A stretch of DNA of 64,000 bases from Chionoecetes opilio (GCA_016584305.1 JACEEZ010009539.1:167501-231500); one strand, 5' to 3'. Shown: positions 1 through 10,091, counted from the stretch's first letter. A program made the numbers and translations. The notes: a model not told the origin generated them from the letters alone.

Positions 1-594
1 GCTCCCCAACATGGTAAGGATACCAACGAATCAAAGACGGCAGATTCGGTACTGTTGGTATGCCTGAGTGGCGGAAAATGTAAATATTCCATCCAATGTC
101 AGTAAATAATTACTATTTACACACATATAAATAATAACAACGATTATTTATAATATTCTACTTTAATTTGTAAATTAAATTTTGTTATATTTGATTATAT
201 ATATTATAATTATATTATATTAAATTATATATAATTTGAATTTTTATTTATAGTTATTACTTTTATTTATAATAACAAGTTCACATATACTTTTGTATAT
301 CTTGCGCAAATATACCTACAATATTACTGAAGTATATAAGAATATAGGGTGACAGATAGAATAATTTATTAAGGCAGATGGCCGTGAAAAATATATTGTC
401 TGCTTGACAGCTGGTGACGTGCATTCACCGCGGCCATCCAAGTTCTTTTAAAACTCTTCTTTTTCTTTCATTATAACCCTCTAACGTGTTGATGCGTTGT
501 CTGATAATTGTTTACATCTTTTTCAGAAGAAAATATAACCCTATGGAAGTAGGAATTAGTGGTATTTGATAAATAATTGCATTAGTAAGCATCG
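1..594. other. AT-rich intergenic DNA
   Basis: Very AT-rich with short ATTATA runs. No open frame, repeat boundary or RNA motif could be recognised. The ten bases GCTCCCCAAC at the window start recur at about 610. Confidence 0.5.
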
Positions 595-827
595 TTGGGG
601 AGGCACTATGCTCCCCAACCCGGCGTCCCCAAGGGTTCCAATCTATGGTATCGATACAAACCAACAGCGGCCCAAAAGACGACTAAGAAATCGGATTTTG
701 TTGTTGGGGATGGAAATTGCCTTTCGTTGGTAATTGGACCCCAACGAAAGGGGACGACTGAGAAATCGGCCCTTAGTGTTTGATGTTTTCTTGTTTCCTG
801 TTTCTTGTTTTTCTTGTTTCTTGTTTG
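595..827. other. Unassigned stretch without a gene
   Basis: Moderate GC with repeated CCCAAC and CGAAAGGGG words and a direct repeat of GACGACTRAGAAATCGG (near 678 and 753). The short open frames on both strands show no family resemblance. I do not recognise it. Confidence 0.35.
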
Positions 828-925
828 TTTTGTTTAGAGGATAATGCCTCAGTGCCATAGTGATCTACCGCTGCTGCATATTAGTGTTGGCCGAAGCCAC
901 CACCCCGGGGGGAGGGGGGGGGGGG
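828..925 (+). repeat. Interspersed repeat R1, copy 1
   Basis: Starts in a TTTG-rich run, then reads through AGAGGATAATGCCTC and GTAGATCAC-like words to GTGTTGGCCGAAGCCACCA and a G-run. The same sequence lies in reverse orientation at 10441-10625, so this is a dispersed repeat. The TTTG microsatellite at one edge suggests a retroposon tail, but the class is not determined. Confidence 0.65.
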
Positions 926-950
926 GTTACAAACGAAAATGAGAATGATG

Positions 951-952
<2 letters not shown>

Positions 953-994
<42 letters not shown>
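953..994. repeat. (GT)n microsatellite
   Basis: Pure GT dinucleotide run. The valine/cysteine-repeat open frame over it is an artefact. Confidence 0.95.
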
Positions 995-995
<1 letters not shown>

Positions 996-1029
996 ATTCA
1001 CCCATAGTCTTGTCCACGTGAGTCGGGCT

Positions 1030-1255
1030 CACGATCGCCAGTTTCACCCTCCCTGTGCAAGCTTGGTGCTCATTATTACTGATCTTTGGGTAATGCTGGG
1101 ACCTCACACACCACATCCCCCCCATATCCTTGCTCAATAGAGACAGTAACCGTCCGATTTACTCAGTGGAAAATCCCCGGGAACAGTGAGGATTCAAACC
1201 GGCTAACCACAGAATGTCAGGCCAACGCTATAACTACTTGACCATCGGAACGCGC
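1030..1255 (-). mobile_element. tRNA-derived SINE
   Basis: On the minus strand an A-box-like word (TGGTCAAGTAGTTATAGCG, plus 1226-1244) is followed by a B box (GGTTTGAATCC, plus 1190-1200) at the usual spacing for an internal RNA polymerase III promoter. The acceptor arms do not pair as in a working tRNA, so a SINE head is more likely than a tRNA gene. The lower-coordinate limit of the body is uncertain. Confidence 0.6.
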
Positions 1256-1306
1256 GCGCGCGCGTGCGCGTGTGTGTGTGTGTGCGTGTGACATATATAT
1301 ATATAT
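1250..1306. repeat. (CG/GT)n and (TA)n microsatellite
   Basis: CGCGCG grades into GTGTGT and then ATATAT, directly next to the SINE head. Confidence 0.9.
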
Positions 1307-1431
1307 ACCTACAGATACGGTATGAATCCCAAGCTCTTTCCAGGAAGATATAACTAGCGATCGTGAGTTTAGGTCACGTGTGCGAGACGTGTGTGTCACG
1401 TGTTTGCGGAAGTATTAGCGGAAGTGCCCAC

Positions 1432-1475
1432 CTCTGGTGTGTGTGTGTGTGTGCGTGTGTGTGTTTACGTGCGAG
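1432..1475. repeat. (GT)n microsatellite
   Basis: Imperfect GT run with GC interruptions, about 100 bp before the palindromic element at 1566. Confidence 0.85.
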
Positions 1476-1565
1476 CGTGTTATTCACCCACGGTCTTACA
1501 CCGTGGCCACCTAGATGACAAGGCCTGCTACATCGCCCGTGACGTCACACCATGTGGATCTCACC

Positions 1566-2852
1566 CGCTCCGCTCCCCGTACAAGTTTACCTACCTAATA
1601 TAATGTTTATCAGTATAAAAGATATAATGTTATCTTCGGAAATGTTTGTTCTATAATATTATCAAATACAAAATCGTAAAACACACAAAAGAAATGCTAT
1701 TATGAGACTTTCAAGAAATAGGCATTAACTTAAAACTCTTCGCCATTTAATATTTTGCTCGAAAACTCTTTACATGAAGAATATCAATAGAAGCGGAATT
1801 TATCTAGCTTTCCATTGATATATTTCGTTTAGTCATAAATGAATTACCAGTATGCATAAATTAGCGTTAACTAAATATTAAAAATCATGAAATCGGGTAA
1901 TTTCTTACCTAATATATGTTTATCAGTATAAAAGATATACTGTTATCTTTGGAAATGTTTGTTCTATAATATTATCCAATAAATAACCGTAAAACACACA
2001 AAAAAATGCCATTATGAGACTTTCAAGAAATATGCATTAACTTAAACTCTTCGCCATTTAATATTTTGCGTGAAACATTTTACATGGAGAACATCAATAG
2101 AAGCGGAATCGCATTAGCTTTCCATTGAAATATTTCTTTTTCTGATAAATGAATTAAAACTATACATAAATTAGCGTTAACTAAATAAATAACCTCATCA
2201 ATCGGGAAAAATTACCCGATTTCATGATGTTATTTATTTAGTTAACGCTAATTTATGCATGCTGCTAATTCATTTATCAGAAAAGGAAATATATCAATGA
2301 AAAGCTAATGCGATTCCGCTTCTATTGATGTTCTCCATGTAAAAAGTTTTCACGCAAAATATTAAATGGCGAAGAGTTTAAGTTAATGCATATTTCTTGA
2401 AAGTCTCATAATGGCATTTCTTTTGTATGTTTTACGGTTTTTTATTGGATAATATTATAGAACAAACATTTCCAAAGATAACAGTATATCTTTTATACTG
2501 ATAAACATATATTAGGTAGGAAATTACCCGATTTCATGATTTTTAATATTTAGTTAACGCTAATTTATGCATACTGCTAATTCATTTATGACTAAGCGAA
2601 ATATATCAATGGAAAGCTAATTAAATTCCGCTTCTATTGATATTCTCCATGTAAGGAGTTCGAGCAAAATATTAAATGGCGAAGAGTTTAAGTTAATGTA
2701 TATTTCTTGAAAGTCTCATAATGGCATTTCTTTTGTGTGTTTTACGATTTTTTATTTGATAATATTATAGAACAAACATTTCCGAAGATAACAGTATATC
2801 TTTTATACTGATAAACATTATATTAGGTAGGTAAACTTGTACGGGGAGCGGA
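1566..2852. mobile_element. Palindromic foldback element FB-alpha
   Basis: A 1.29 kb near-perfect palindrome. Each arm contains two direct copies of an AT-rich unit of about 310-320 bp (1588-1905 and 1906-2215; mirrored at 2218-2520 and 2521-2848). The centre near 2200-2220 has the small hairpin ATCGGGAAAAATTACCCGAT. The outer ends match as TCCGCTCCCCGTACAAG on the left and its complement on the right. Each unit carries words such as GTTAACGCTAATTTATGCAT and GGAAATGTTTGTTCTATAAT. No open frame is present, so it is non-autonomous. The same unit recurs elsewhere in the window with different GC-rich ends. Confidence 0.85.
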
Positions 2853-2949
2853 ATTTGGCCACCCACCATGTGGGTGGCCAAAATACGCGTTGGCAACTGG
2901 CCGCCTCTCACGCCCTCTATAATCGCAAAGCTCCCTTCACACATTCCAT

Positions 2950-3103
2950 AATCGAGCCACGATAGCGCCACCAATTTGATTATTGACGCTATCGTGAAAT
3001 TTGACCACGATAAACGCCGACCACGATAGACTCACAACAATGTCACGCTGCCTGTACGTATGTGTCATGATGGTCGTAAGATGGTCACGATGGAGTCATG
3101 ATA
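2950..3103. repeat. Degenerate CACGAT minisatellite, part 1
   Basis: Many copies of CACGATAG/CATGATGG/CACGATGG-type words spaced about 10-15 bp apart on both strands. The array continues after the hAT MITE at 3675-3780. Confidence 0.6.
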
Positions 3104-3111
3104 GCTGTAAG
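3104..3111 (+). repeat. 8-bp target-site duplication (left)
   Basis: GCTGTAAG, repeated exactly at 3667-3674 on the far side of the MITE. Confidence 0.9.
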
Positions 3112-3666
3112 CAGTGGCGGCTCGTGATAAAATAAAAGGGGGGACTGCAGCTTCACACAATAGTAGGATACATAAATTTTACCTATCTCAGGTATGAGTT
3201 GTAGTTGATGTTCACGGATTTCAGGGCATGGTAGTAGTGGTGGTGGTAGAAGGGATGGTGGGGGTGGCAGTAGAGGGGATGGCTGAGGTGGTGATGGTAG
3301 AATTACAGTATTACTTGAAAATAAAGTCAGTACCGCTTGATTTTGCCGCCGCACTGGGGACGAGGACTAAAAGCTGGGGGACGAGACTAAAAAGCTGCAC
3401 GGCTGCAGCTCTTGGCGTTCACAAGTGGCGCACTGGCAGCACAGACATGCATCGTACAGCAAATATGAGAGTAACTTACATTTAGGTCTGGTTTTAATGA
3501 AAATTACACTTAGTAACGTATTGAAAATAACCTATAATGACTTTTTATTATGATATATTTGTTAGTAGTGTATCAATTCTGCTGTGTCTCTAAAGACATC
3601 ATACACCTGACAGTGAGTGTCTGGGGGTGCTGCAGCTCCGCAACCCTATGCCACGAGCCGCCACTG
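3112..3666. mobile_element. hAT-superfamily MITE 1
   Basis: A 555 bp element with a perfect 15-bp terminal inverted repeat CAGTGGCGGCTCGTG and an exact 8-bp target-site duplication GCTGTAAG. An 8-bp duplication with CAGTG-type ends is the hallmark of hAT transposons. It has no transposase; the short open frames inside (for example 3228-3485) are chance, partly over a GGTGGT run. It sits inside the degenerate CACGAT minisatellite. Confidence 0.85.
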
Positions 3667-3674
3667 GCTGTAAG

Positions 3675-3780
3675 ACTACGTCACGAATGGAAAATCAACG
3701 GTCATTTTGTCGTCACGATAGAGCTACGATAACCACGACAGTGCCATGACGGTGCCATGAGCATATCACGATGGCGTCAA
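3675..3780. repeat. Degenerate CACGAT minisatellite, part 2
   Basis: Continues the array interrupted by hAT MITE 1: TCACGA, CTACGATAACCACGA and ATCACGATGGCGTC words. Confidence 0.55.
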
Positions 3781-3829
3781 GAGCCATGCCTCATATGCAA
3801 CATGCCTCACACGTGGGTGTTGCCATGGT

Positions 3830-4190
3830 GATGGAGAAGGAAGAGGGGCTAGAGATGAAAGTGGGAGAAACAGGGTTGTGTTAGGTGATGGAGAAGGGGT
3901 GAACGGGGGGGGTTGTAATAAAGAAGAGGGTGATGGTGTTGGTGGGGAAACGGGGGAAGTTGGGGATGGAGAAGGCGGTGTTGGGGGTGTGAATGGTTAA
4001 AACGGGGGTGGATCCACCACCCACCCCCTACTCCCTACCCCCTTCCCCCATCACCACGTGGTCATGGGAGTAGGGGGTAGGGAGTAGGGGGAGGGTGGAA
4101 TCATCACGTGGTGAGGGAGTAGGGAGAAGGGAGTAGAGGGTGGGTGGAGGTGAATGAGAAAGGGGGGAGAAGGCGGAAGGGGGTGCAAAA
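3830..4190. repeat. G-rich low-complexity DNA with inverted repeat
   Basis: GGGG/GA/GTT-rich. A 19-bp-plus inverted repeat pairs CCCCCTACTCCCTACCCCC (about 4024) with GGGGGTAGGGAGTAGGGGG (about 4073), with CACGTG words in the loop. No gene. Confidence 0.6.
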
Positions 4191-4261
4191 AAGGGGGGAA
4201 GGTAGGGGTTAAGATAAGATACTTTGATCCTATCTAGACACTTTGCAAGTACCAACTACAA

Positions 4262-4385
4262 GGTTATTGACTATACAAAGCGCCACCACGCCGGGACGAA
4301 CTTGGTGGACTCGAACCGCTGACCGAGTTCGCAGGGACTCTGCAAACTCTAGCCAGTAACTCTACCAACCGCGCCACCCTGGCGG
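4262..4385 (-). mobile_element. tRNA-derived SINE head
   Basis: The minus strand shows an A box (TGGCGCGGTTGGTAGAGT, within plus 4352-4376) and B box (GGTTCGAGTCC, plus 4307-4317). The region between contains an extra-arm-like segment. The acceptor ends do not pair, so this reads as a SINE promoter rather than a functional tRNA. Confidence 0.65.
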
Positions 4386-4389
4386 GTGG

Positions 4390-4560
4390 AAGGTAGGGGA
4401 TGGATTCAGCAAAGCATTTACGAGGTAAGACTGGTAAATTTCCTCGTACCTCCCTGCACATGGCACGACCCTATTCAGCAAACACTTACGATATTGCAAG
4501 TATCCTCGTAACCTACGAGTGGTCCTTGTGTCTAGTAGCGGCTTACCAGAAGATTTACCA
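4390..4560 (+). repeat. Interspersed repeat R2, copy 1
   Basis: Contains GGATTCAGCAAA, TTCAGCAAACACTTACGAT and CTAGTAGCGG-like words that recur on the other strand at about 11060-11205. The type of repeat is unknown. Confidence 0.45.
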
Positions 4561-4620
4561 GACATATTAGCGGGAAGGAACACCGTCTACTGTAGCTGAT
4601 TTCATCATCTAGCTACTTAT

Positions 4621-4680
4621 ATAGGCACGTTCTGATAGTGAATACTAATTTGTGATCATTTATATTGTTGCAAGAGTAGG
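4621..4680 (+). repeat. 60-bp direct repeat, copy 1
   Basis: Matches 5701-5760 with five mismatches by eye. Both copies end in GCAAGAGTAGG; the second abuts the MITE at 5759. Confidence 0.8.
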
Positions 4681-4829
4681 GACATGTATACTAATAACCG
4701 AAATAAGTGCAACAGGCCGTGCAATGGACACTATAAGTTACCCTGTGATTGTGTCCTTGGCGGCGATATTGTGTCGTCATTTTAAGCACTGTCTTGATGT
4801 TCGATCCACACTGCCACAGTTCATATGAT

Positions 4830-4955
4830 CGTGTGTGGTGGGGCTGGCAACATGTGGCAAGCAGGTGTGGTGTGTGGTGTGGTGGGGCTGACAACATGGG
4901 TCAGGCCTGAGGTGTGGTGGCTGGTGGGGCTGGCAACATGTGTCAGGTAGTAAGC
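4830..4955 (+). repeat. GT-rich minisatellite
   Basis: About three imperfect copies of a GTGGTGGGGCTGRCAACATG unit separated by GTGTGG runs. Confidence 0.75.
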
Positions 4956-5700
4956 ATCGTCATTACACATCCTGTCCAGTGTCTAGAATATATAAAATAT
5001 GATAAAACAACAACCCACAGCACCGAAAGTGCAGCGCGTTACCGCCGTAAGAGTCTCCAATATCACCTGAGTTAATCTCGCATCACAATTCACTTCCTGT
5101 GATTTATGTGTTAACCCTATTTCAGGTCAGGAGTCATGGGTCAGGGTCACTAATCCCACCGTCCCACCACGTCTATCCACTCCTGCCCATCGCTACGTAC
5201 ATCTCTCTTCAGTATTCCCGTAAGTGTTTTTTGTTTGTTGGTTAATCTGTTAATTACCTCACCAAGTAACTAAAGATACCACTAAAAGAGATCCATAGGT
5301 TGCATGATTAACTACGTCCTTCAAGACTCTTTTAAGATAGACAGCCGGGTACTGTACCTGGGACTGTCGCCGATCGGAACACTCGCCGCCGTCGTTGAGT
5401 GTTCCAATTCTTGATATTACAGGACCCAATATATACATTTAATCAGGTTTTACCCGTGTTTCTGCATCCAGGGATGAAATACCAGCAATAGCTTGATCAT
5501 TTAGGTTAAGATAGGTGCCAATGTCCAGGTTAGGTTAGATTAACCACGTCGGTGAGAGTATAAACCGGCAGCCGAGGAATGGACACTGGTCAGAGAAAGG
5601 GAAGCCTGTGACACTATAAATAGTTTTAAAAGGCAGGGAACTGAAGGGATTTGTAAGAAGTGTGAGGGGAAGGATTAGTTACAGCTATTAGAAAAAGGTA
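4956..5700. other. Unassigned, no gene found
   Basis: No coding signal. A fragment related to the GTCGCC hairpin family lies at about 5355-5405 (ACTGTCGCCGATCGGAACAC, then an inverted GTGTTCC). A donor-like CCCGTAAGT at about 5217 has no matching exon that I can support. Confidence 0.4.
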
Positions 5701-5760
5701 ATAGGTAAGTTCTGATGGTGAATACTAATTTGTGATCATTTATGTTTTTGCAAGAGTAGG
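5701..5760 (+). repeat. 60-bp direct repeat, copy 2
   Basis: Second copy of the 4621-4680 sequence, ending exactly where MITE M2 begins. Confidence 0.8.
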
Positions 5761-6260
5761 GTTATAATGGACGAGAACTTCGCGGTCGTTTTCAGAGACA
5801 CCGACTAATCTTTCCTGGCCTACAATAGGTGCTTTTTCTATGAGATACGTAGTTTTATTTTCCGGAAACCCATTATAAAAAAAAATTCATTACCGAATTT
5901 TATGCAAGGTTAAGGTTAGGTTAGGTTTCACCTATAATGTTAGGTTAGGTATACTTAGAGGTTAAGGTTAGGTTAAGTTTCATTAAAACCTATAAGGTTA
6001 GGTTTGGTATGTTCTATTCAATTACTTCCCTGTTATCCGAGACCCTGACTGACGGCCAAGTTTTAGTGCTTTATCTGATGGAGATAGTGTTTTTAATGGA
6101 AACGGCGACCATAAAATTCTGTGATGAATTATTATTATTTTTTAAATATGGGTTTCCGGAAAACAAAACTATCTCCTTTAGAAAAAGCACCTATTGTAGG
6201 CCAGTAAAAATTAGTCGGTGTCTCTGAAAACGAAAGCGAAGTTCTCGTCCATTATTACCG
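5759..6260. mobile_element. MITE M2, copy 1
   Basis: About 500 bp with inverted repeats of roughly 100 bp. Ends read GGGTTATAATGGACGAGAAC on the left and the complementary CTCGTCCATTATTACC on the right; CCGGAAACCCAT occurs in both arms. The interior carries TTAGGTTAGG-like repeats and a short chance frame (6009-6227). No target duplication is clear. A second copy lies at about 8638-8880 and an isolated end at 9205-9232. Confidence 0.7.
5905..6010 (+). repeat. TTAGG-like short arrays
   Basis: Several runs of AGGTTAGGTTAGG inside MITE M2. TTAGG is the arthropod telomere unit and AACCT is a common crustacean microsatellite; here the array is short, interrupted and internal. Confidence 0.7.
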
Positions 6261-7470
6261 GGGTCTGGGAATGGGGGTCTGGCATTTATGTCAGGCGAGT
6301 ACAATAGGGAGTCTTGGTTGAAACTGCATATTTACCAATATTTATTACAAGTGGAAATACTGATGGTTATGGATAGATAAAACTTTAAATTTCTTCAGTA
6401 AAAACACCAACATTACTGAGGGTATGTGTAACTCTTGTTTATGGATTATTATTGTGTAACACCAGCTGGTTCTTTTTTTGTGGGGGGTAACCTTTCTCAA
6501 GTTCATTTCAATGTATATTAGAGTTAGGTTAGTTCCTCCGGTATTATTCCAGATGAACACCGAATTAACTTTGGTGTACGAAACTTTTTTTTTTCTGGTG
6601 AGTTTTTATGTGTTTTGGATTATTTTGCTAACCGTTTCTGTCGCAAAATACTTTTTTTCTTTTACTTAGGTAAAGGTTAAGTTAGGTATAGGTATGGTTA
6701 GGTTAGATATGGTAAGGTTACGGGTTTACCCGAGCCAACCACGCCAATTTTGGAGCTTCAGCCCCCGCAAAATCGGCTGCAGTCGGCACCGACTGGATTG
6801 ACTGGAGCAAGTCGTGTCGTAGAGATGTGAACGGGCTTTTAGGGGACCAAAAACTAACCCTTTTTTTTCACTTAATAATAGAAAATAACGGTAGATAATG
6901 GGTTCTCATCATCTAAAAGAATAATTAATAAAGTACGTAGGTGGAGAAAGAAAAGCTAATCAACCCAGATAAATATTTTGTTTAATCAAACCAAAACATA
7001 AGATAAGATCAACTAGGTCAGTCCATATGCTTATATTGTTTGTTGATCATAGGTGGTGAGCAAGAGTGAGTGAGAATTTATTGATTTTAAGAATGAATGT
7101 CTCGCCCACCAGTAACAATTAACTATAGCCGTATTAGCATTCATACGCAACCTACCTAGCTTTATATAGTAGTATAATATGCAAAACCCACACTAAAATA
7201 AAATATATAGATAGTGAATATTCTTACCACATAAATTACTTTTAACTATTTAGGTTAAATAAGCAATGTGGGAGACATCTTAGATAGGGAAGTGATAGGA
7301 TAGGTGAGTGATAATTGGTAATGTAGGATATTTAATATTCAGGTTTAATAATTCACATTCAAGCTTTTTAAATTTCCATAACCTTGGGCTTTTTTCTTAT
7401 GAACTGTTCGTGCATCTAACTAAAACCTGCCATATCAAACCATACCTATTAAAAATAATAACTTTTTTCA
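6261..7470. other. Unassigned, no gene found
   Basis: AT-rich. TTAGG-like words at 6665-6720 are followed by a GC-richer block at 6720-6840 with AAATCGGC and GGCACCGACTGG. The short open frames show no recognisable family and the block may be repeat-derived. Confidence 0.4.
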
Positions 7471-7474
7471 GCTA

Positions 7475-7660
7475 TCATGGAATTCGTGTGGGCAATGGAA
7501 CACGACAGGCTACACTTGGAAAGGGTCTTCAGAGATCGGCTTGATCCTCTAGAGTCTAGATGTCAGTGACAACCACCACCTACGGTATTACCCCTTACCC
7601 TGCCATGAGATCCTGCAGCTCTGTGAGGAGCAGGATTTCCGGCTCCTCATTCCTTTCCTG
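7475..7660 (+). pseudogene. PIF/Harbinger transposase N-terminal fragment
   Basis: After an acceptor-like TTTTTTCAG, ATG at 7477 opens MEFVWAMEHDRLHLERVFRD followed by RLDPLES. In the next frame the reading continues as a SDNHHLRYYPLPCHEILQLC stretch. The ERVFRDRxxPLE and xLRYYxLPxHxILQLC pattern resembles the N-terminal region of HARBI1-like PIF/Harbinger nucleases. A one-frame shift near 7556 separates the two parts and the DDE domain is absent, so this is a relic. Family assignment is from motif memory. An alternative is a chance match over about 60 residues. Confidence 0.45.
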
Positions 7661-8600
7661 GAATGATTCTAGTAAATCATTCCAGTGTGTTAGGTGACAC
7701 TGTTGCTCTCAGTTAGATTACTTAAATTCCCCATACTCCATAATAGCTGACAACAAAAACAGGTTTGAAATCCAACTTAAGCAATGCATACCTGAATCAA
7801 GTACTTATGTACTATACTCAATGGTATTTCAAAAATATAACTTTTCTTATTTCATCCACTGCTATTCTAATAACTGCTCATCAGCTTCAACTATTTCAAC
7901 TTAATTATCAGCAAGAAAATGATGTTGGATATGTCTTGTCTTTTCCTGTTTGTAATAAAAGTGAGACTACTACAGTGTTTAAATCATCATTTTGAATTTT
8001 AATATTATTAGTATATTATGGTTGTAAAGTTGTTTGATCGAAATGTAAGCGTTTGAATTTTAGTTGTACGTACAAGGTTATTGGAAGTACTGAATGGAAT
8101 TCACAGCGACTCTGAGTACATCAAATTGAATTTAGAATATGCTAAATTTTTGTCGTATACCGATTCTGTATGGCCTCACAACGATCATGACCCCCCCTTA
8201 GCTGTACGGGCTCTCTGAGCCTGCCAAAATCATGGGCTACACAGAAAAAATTTACCTTGCACCCCACCCTACCCTCTCCTTTTCAACTTTGTGGTTACGT
8301 CACTGAGAATGCCATTATGATTTCATTATATGTTAGACATTTTGAGTAATTCCCTTCCAAATATCACTTCATACAGGGTGGAAGAACTATTTCCCTAAGG
8401 CCACCTGCGCATTTATTTATCTACCCTAAATACCTCAAACCTAACAACTGTTAAAAGCTATGGGAAAGATTCGTTACAGTGACCCTCTCCATTTTCAGAC
8501 GAAACTATATTTTTCTGATAGAATGTGCTGTTTTAAGAGAATCTGACCTTTGTTTTTCGGGACAATCACTAGATTTTTTTTTACCTCCAGACCCCCCTGT
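7661..8600. other. Unassigned, no gene found
   Basis: AT-rich. A 76-residue frame at 7765-7995 has no recognisable motif. A C-rich stretch lies at 8188-8280. No repeat boundary identified. Confidence 0.35.
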
Positions 8601-8628
8601 AAAAAAACTAGTGATCACTAGTTTTTTT
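8601..8628. repeat. 28-bp perfect palindrome
   Basis: A seven-A run, CTAGTGATCACTAG, then a seven-T run. A further CACTAG with T-run lies just upstream at 8568. Confidence 0.9.
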
Positions 8629-8637
8629 CGATTTCAA

Positions 8638-8880
8638 AGTAAGATAAAAATGAAACGAGGACTGCGCGGTCATTTTCTTAGACACTGACTAGTTTTTCTT
8701 TGCCTAAAATTAGTGCTTTATCAGATATTCTTATTTCCGGAAACCCATTTTTTTTTTTCTTGTCACCAAAACCTACGGTTACGTTTCCATCGATAACAAT
8801 GTATCTCATTCAGAAAAGGCACTAAAACTTGTCCAGGAAATAATAAGCAGTGTCTCAGAAAACAGAGAAGTAACGGAATT
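8638..8880. mobile_element. MITE M2, copy 2 (shorter)
   Basis: Shares with 5759-6260 the GACTGCGCGGTCATTTTC-like end, TTCCGGAAACCCAT and an inverted distal copy (GTGTCTCAGAAAACAG). More diverged and about half as long. An orphan end GTTCTCGTCCATTATAACCC lies at 9213-9232. Confidence 0.6.
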
Positions 8881-9252
8881 GTACGGAACAAGTGATTCCC
8901 GCCCCGCCTTTCGCCAGCCGCCGAGTGATCCGCTCTGCCTAGAATATTATTATACAGAGACCCTAGCTCTGCACCGCCCTGCCGGGACCATTATTACCTA
9001 TAACCGAACTGAACCTAACTCCCCTCGGCCCCCTGGCGGGAATTTATAACTCACCCGAACCTTAACCTAAGCTAAAGGGTTAGGGGGCTATATAATTTCT
9101 ACAATATGTATATAAGTTTTGAAGGTTACCCGGAAGTTGATTAAAACTGCGCAGCATACTGAACAAAAAATAATACAAAAAACATAAGTAGTAACGGCGG
9201 TAGCAACCGCGCAGTTCTCGTCCATTATAACCCAATACTCTCCTGACAACTG

Positions 9253-9269
9253 TGGGGGGGGGGGGGGGG
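9253..9269 (+). repeat. Poly(G) run
   Basis: Seventeen consecutive G. Confidence 0.9.
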
Positions 9270-9396
9270 TGCGCAGAACCTCCTGCTAGTTAACTAACCT
9301 AACCTGGGCATTGATCACGTAACCTATCCTCAGTGGGAGGTTTTCGCCCCTTCCAAGATCCCCCTTGAGTTATTTTTAATTTCTGTAAATTTCTAG

Positions 9397-9968
9397 TGTT
9401 TGCCCATACTCTCCCACTTCCCCCAAACAAGTTTGGGGACCTGTGGGAATGCGGGGTTTTCGGGAGGGGAACAAATTATGCGTCGGAAACACGTAATTTA
9501 AGAGTTGTGTAGGGGGGCTAAAACTCCCTAGATCTAGGGTAATTTCCTTATATCTAGAGAAATTTGCATAACCAAAATTAACCTAACGTAGCCAAATTTA
9601 ACCTAACCTATAGCTGGGGGCTTGACCCACCGATAACCTAACCAAAGCTAACCTAACCAAATCTAATCTAATCTAACCAAATCTAACTTATCCTAGCCTA
9701 ACCAAATCTAACCTAACCTCCTAGCGAGGGTTTGGGAGGGGGTTCTCGACACTTCGGTCATCATTCTGTGAGGATCGTCAGGTTCACACGTCTCTGGACT
9801 CAGAAGAAATCCAATAAATTTTCCCTAGATCAAGGGAATTTTTTGAACACCCCTAACTCAAAAACTATGTGGTTGCAATGCATATTTTTTTACCACAGCC
9901 AAATATCCCGCATTCCCCCAGGTCCCCAAGCCTGATTTGTGAGAGAGGGGGAGTATGGGCAAACACTA
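9397..9968. mobile_element. MITE M3 with long inverted repeats
   Basis: AGTGTTTGCCCATACTC at 9397 mirrors GAGTATGGGCAAACACT ending at 9968. Homology continues inward for about 165 bp per arm (GGGGACCTGxGGGAATGCGGG; CTAGATCTAGGG against CCCTAGATCAAGGG). The 9580-9720 interior is filled with CCTAACCTAA/AACCTAACC words. No open frame of note. Confidence 0.65.
9580..9720. repeat. Degenerate AACCTA array
   Basis: Repeated CCTAACC, CTAACCAAATCTAA and ACCTAACC words, the complement orientation of the TTAGG-like arrays at 5905. Confidence 0.7.
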
Positions 9969-10091
9969 TAATAATACCTTAATTTCCGACGGCTGTTGTA
10001 GGTGTTATAATTACTCCTGATAAGAACGAAACGTTCAGTAAAACCACCACCGATCGTGTATTGGTTTAAACTGCACATATAGCCGGTTTAT

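Noticed and set aside
4262..4385. Functional tRNA gene
   Set aside because: A and B boxes are present but acceptor arms do not pair and the anticodon region is malformed, so it was called a SINE head. The same reasoning applies at 1190-1244 and 17665-17725.
5905..6010. Telomere or chromosome end
   Set aside because: TTAGG-like words are short, interrupted and inside a MITE, with unrelated sequence on both sides.
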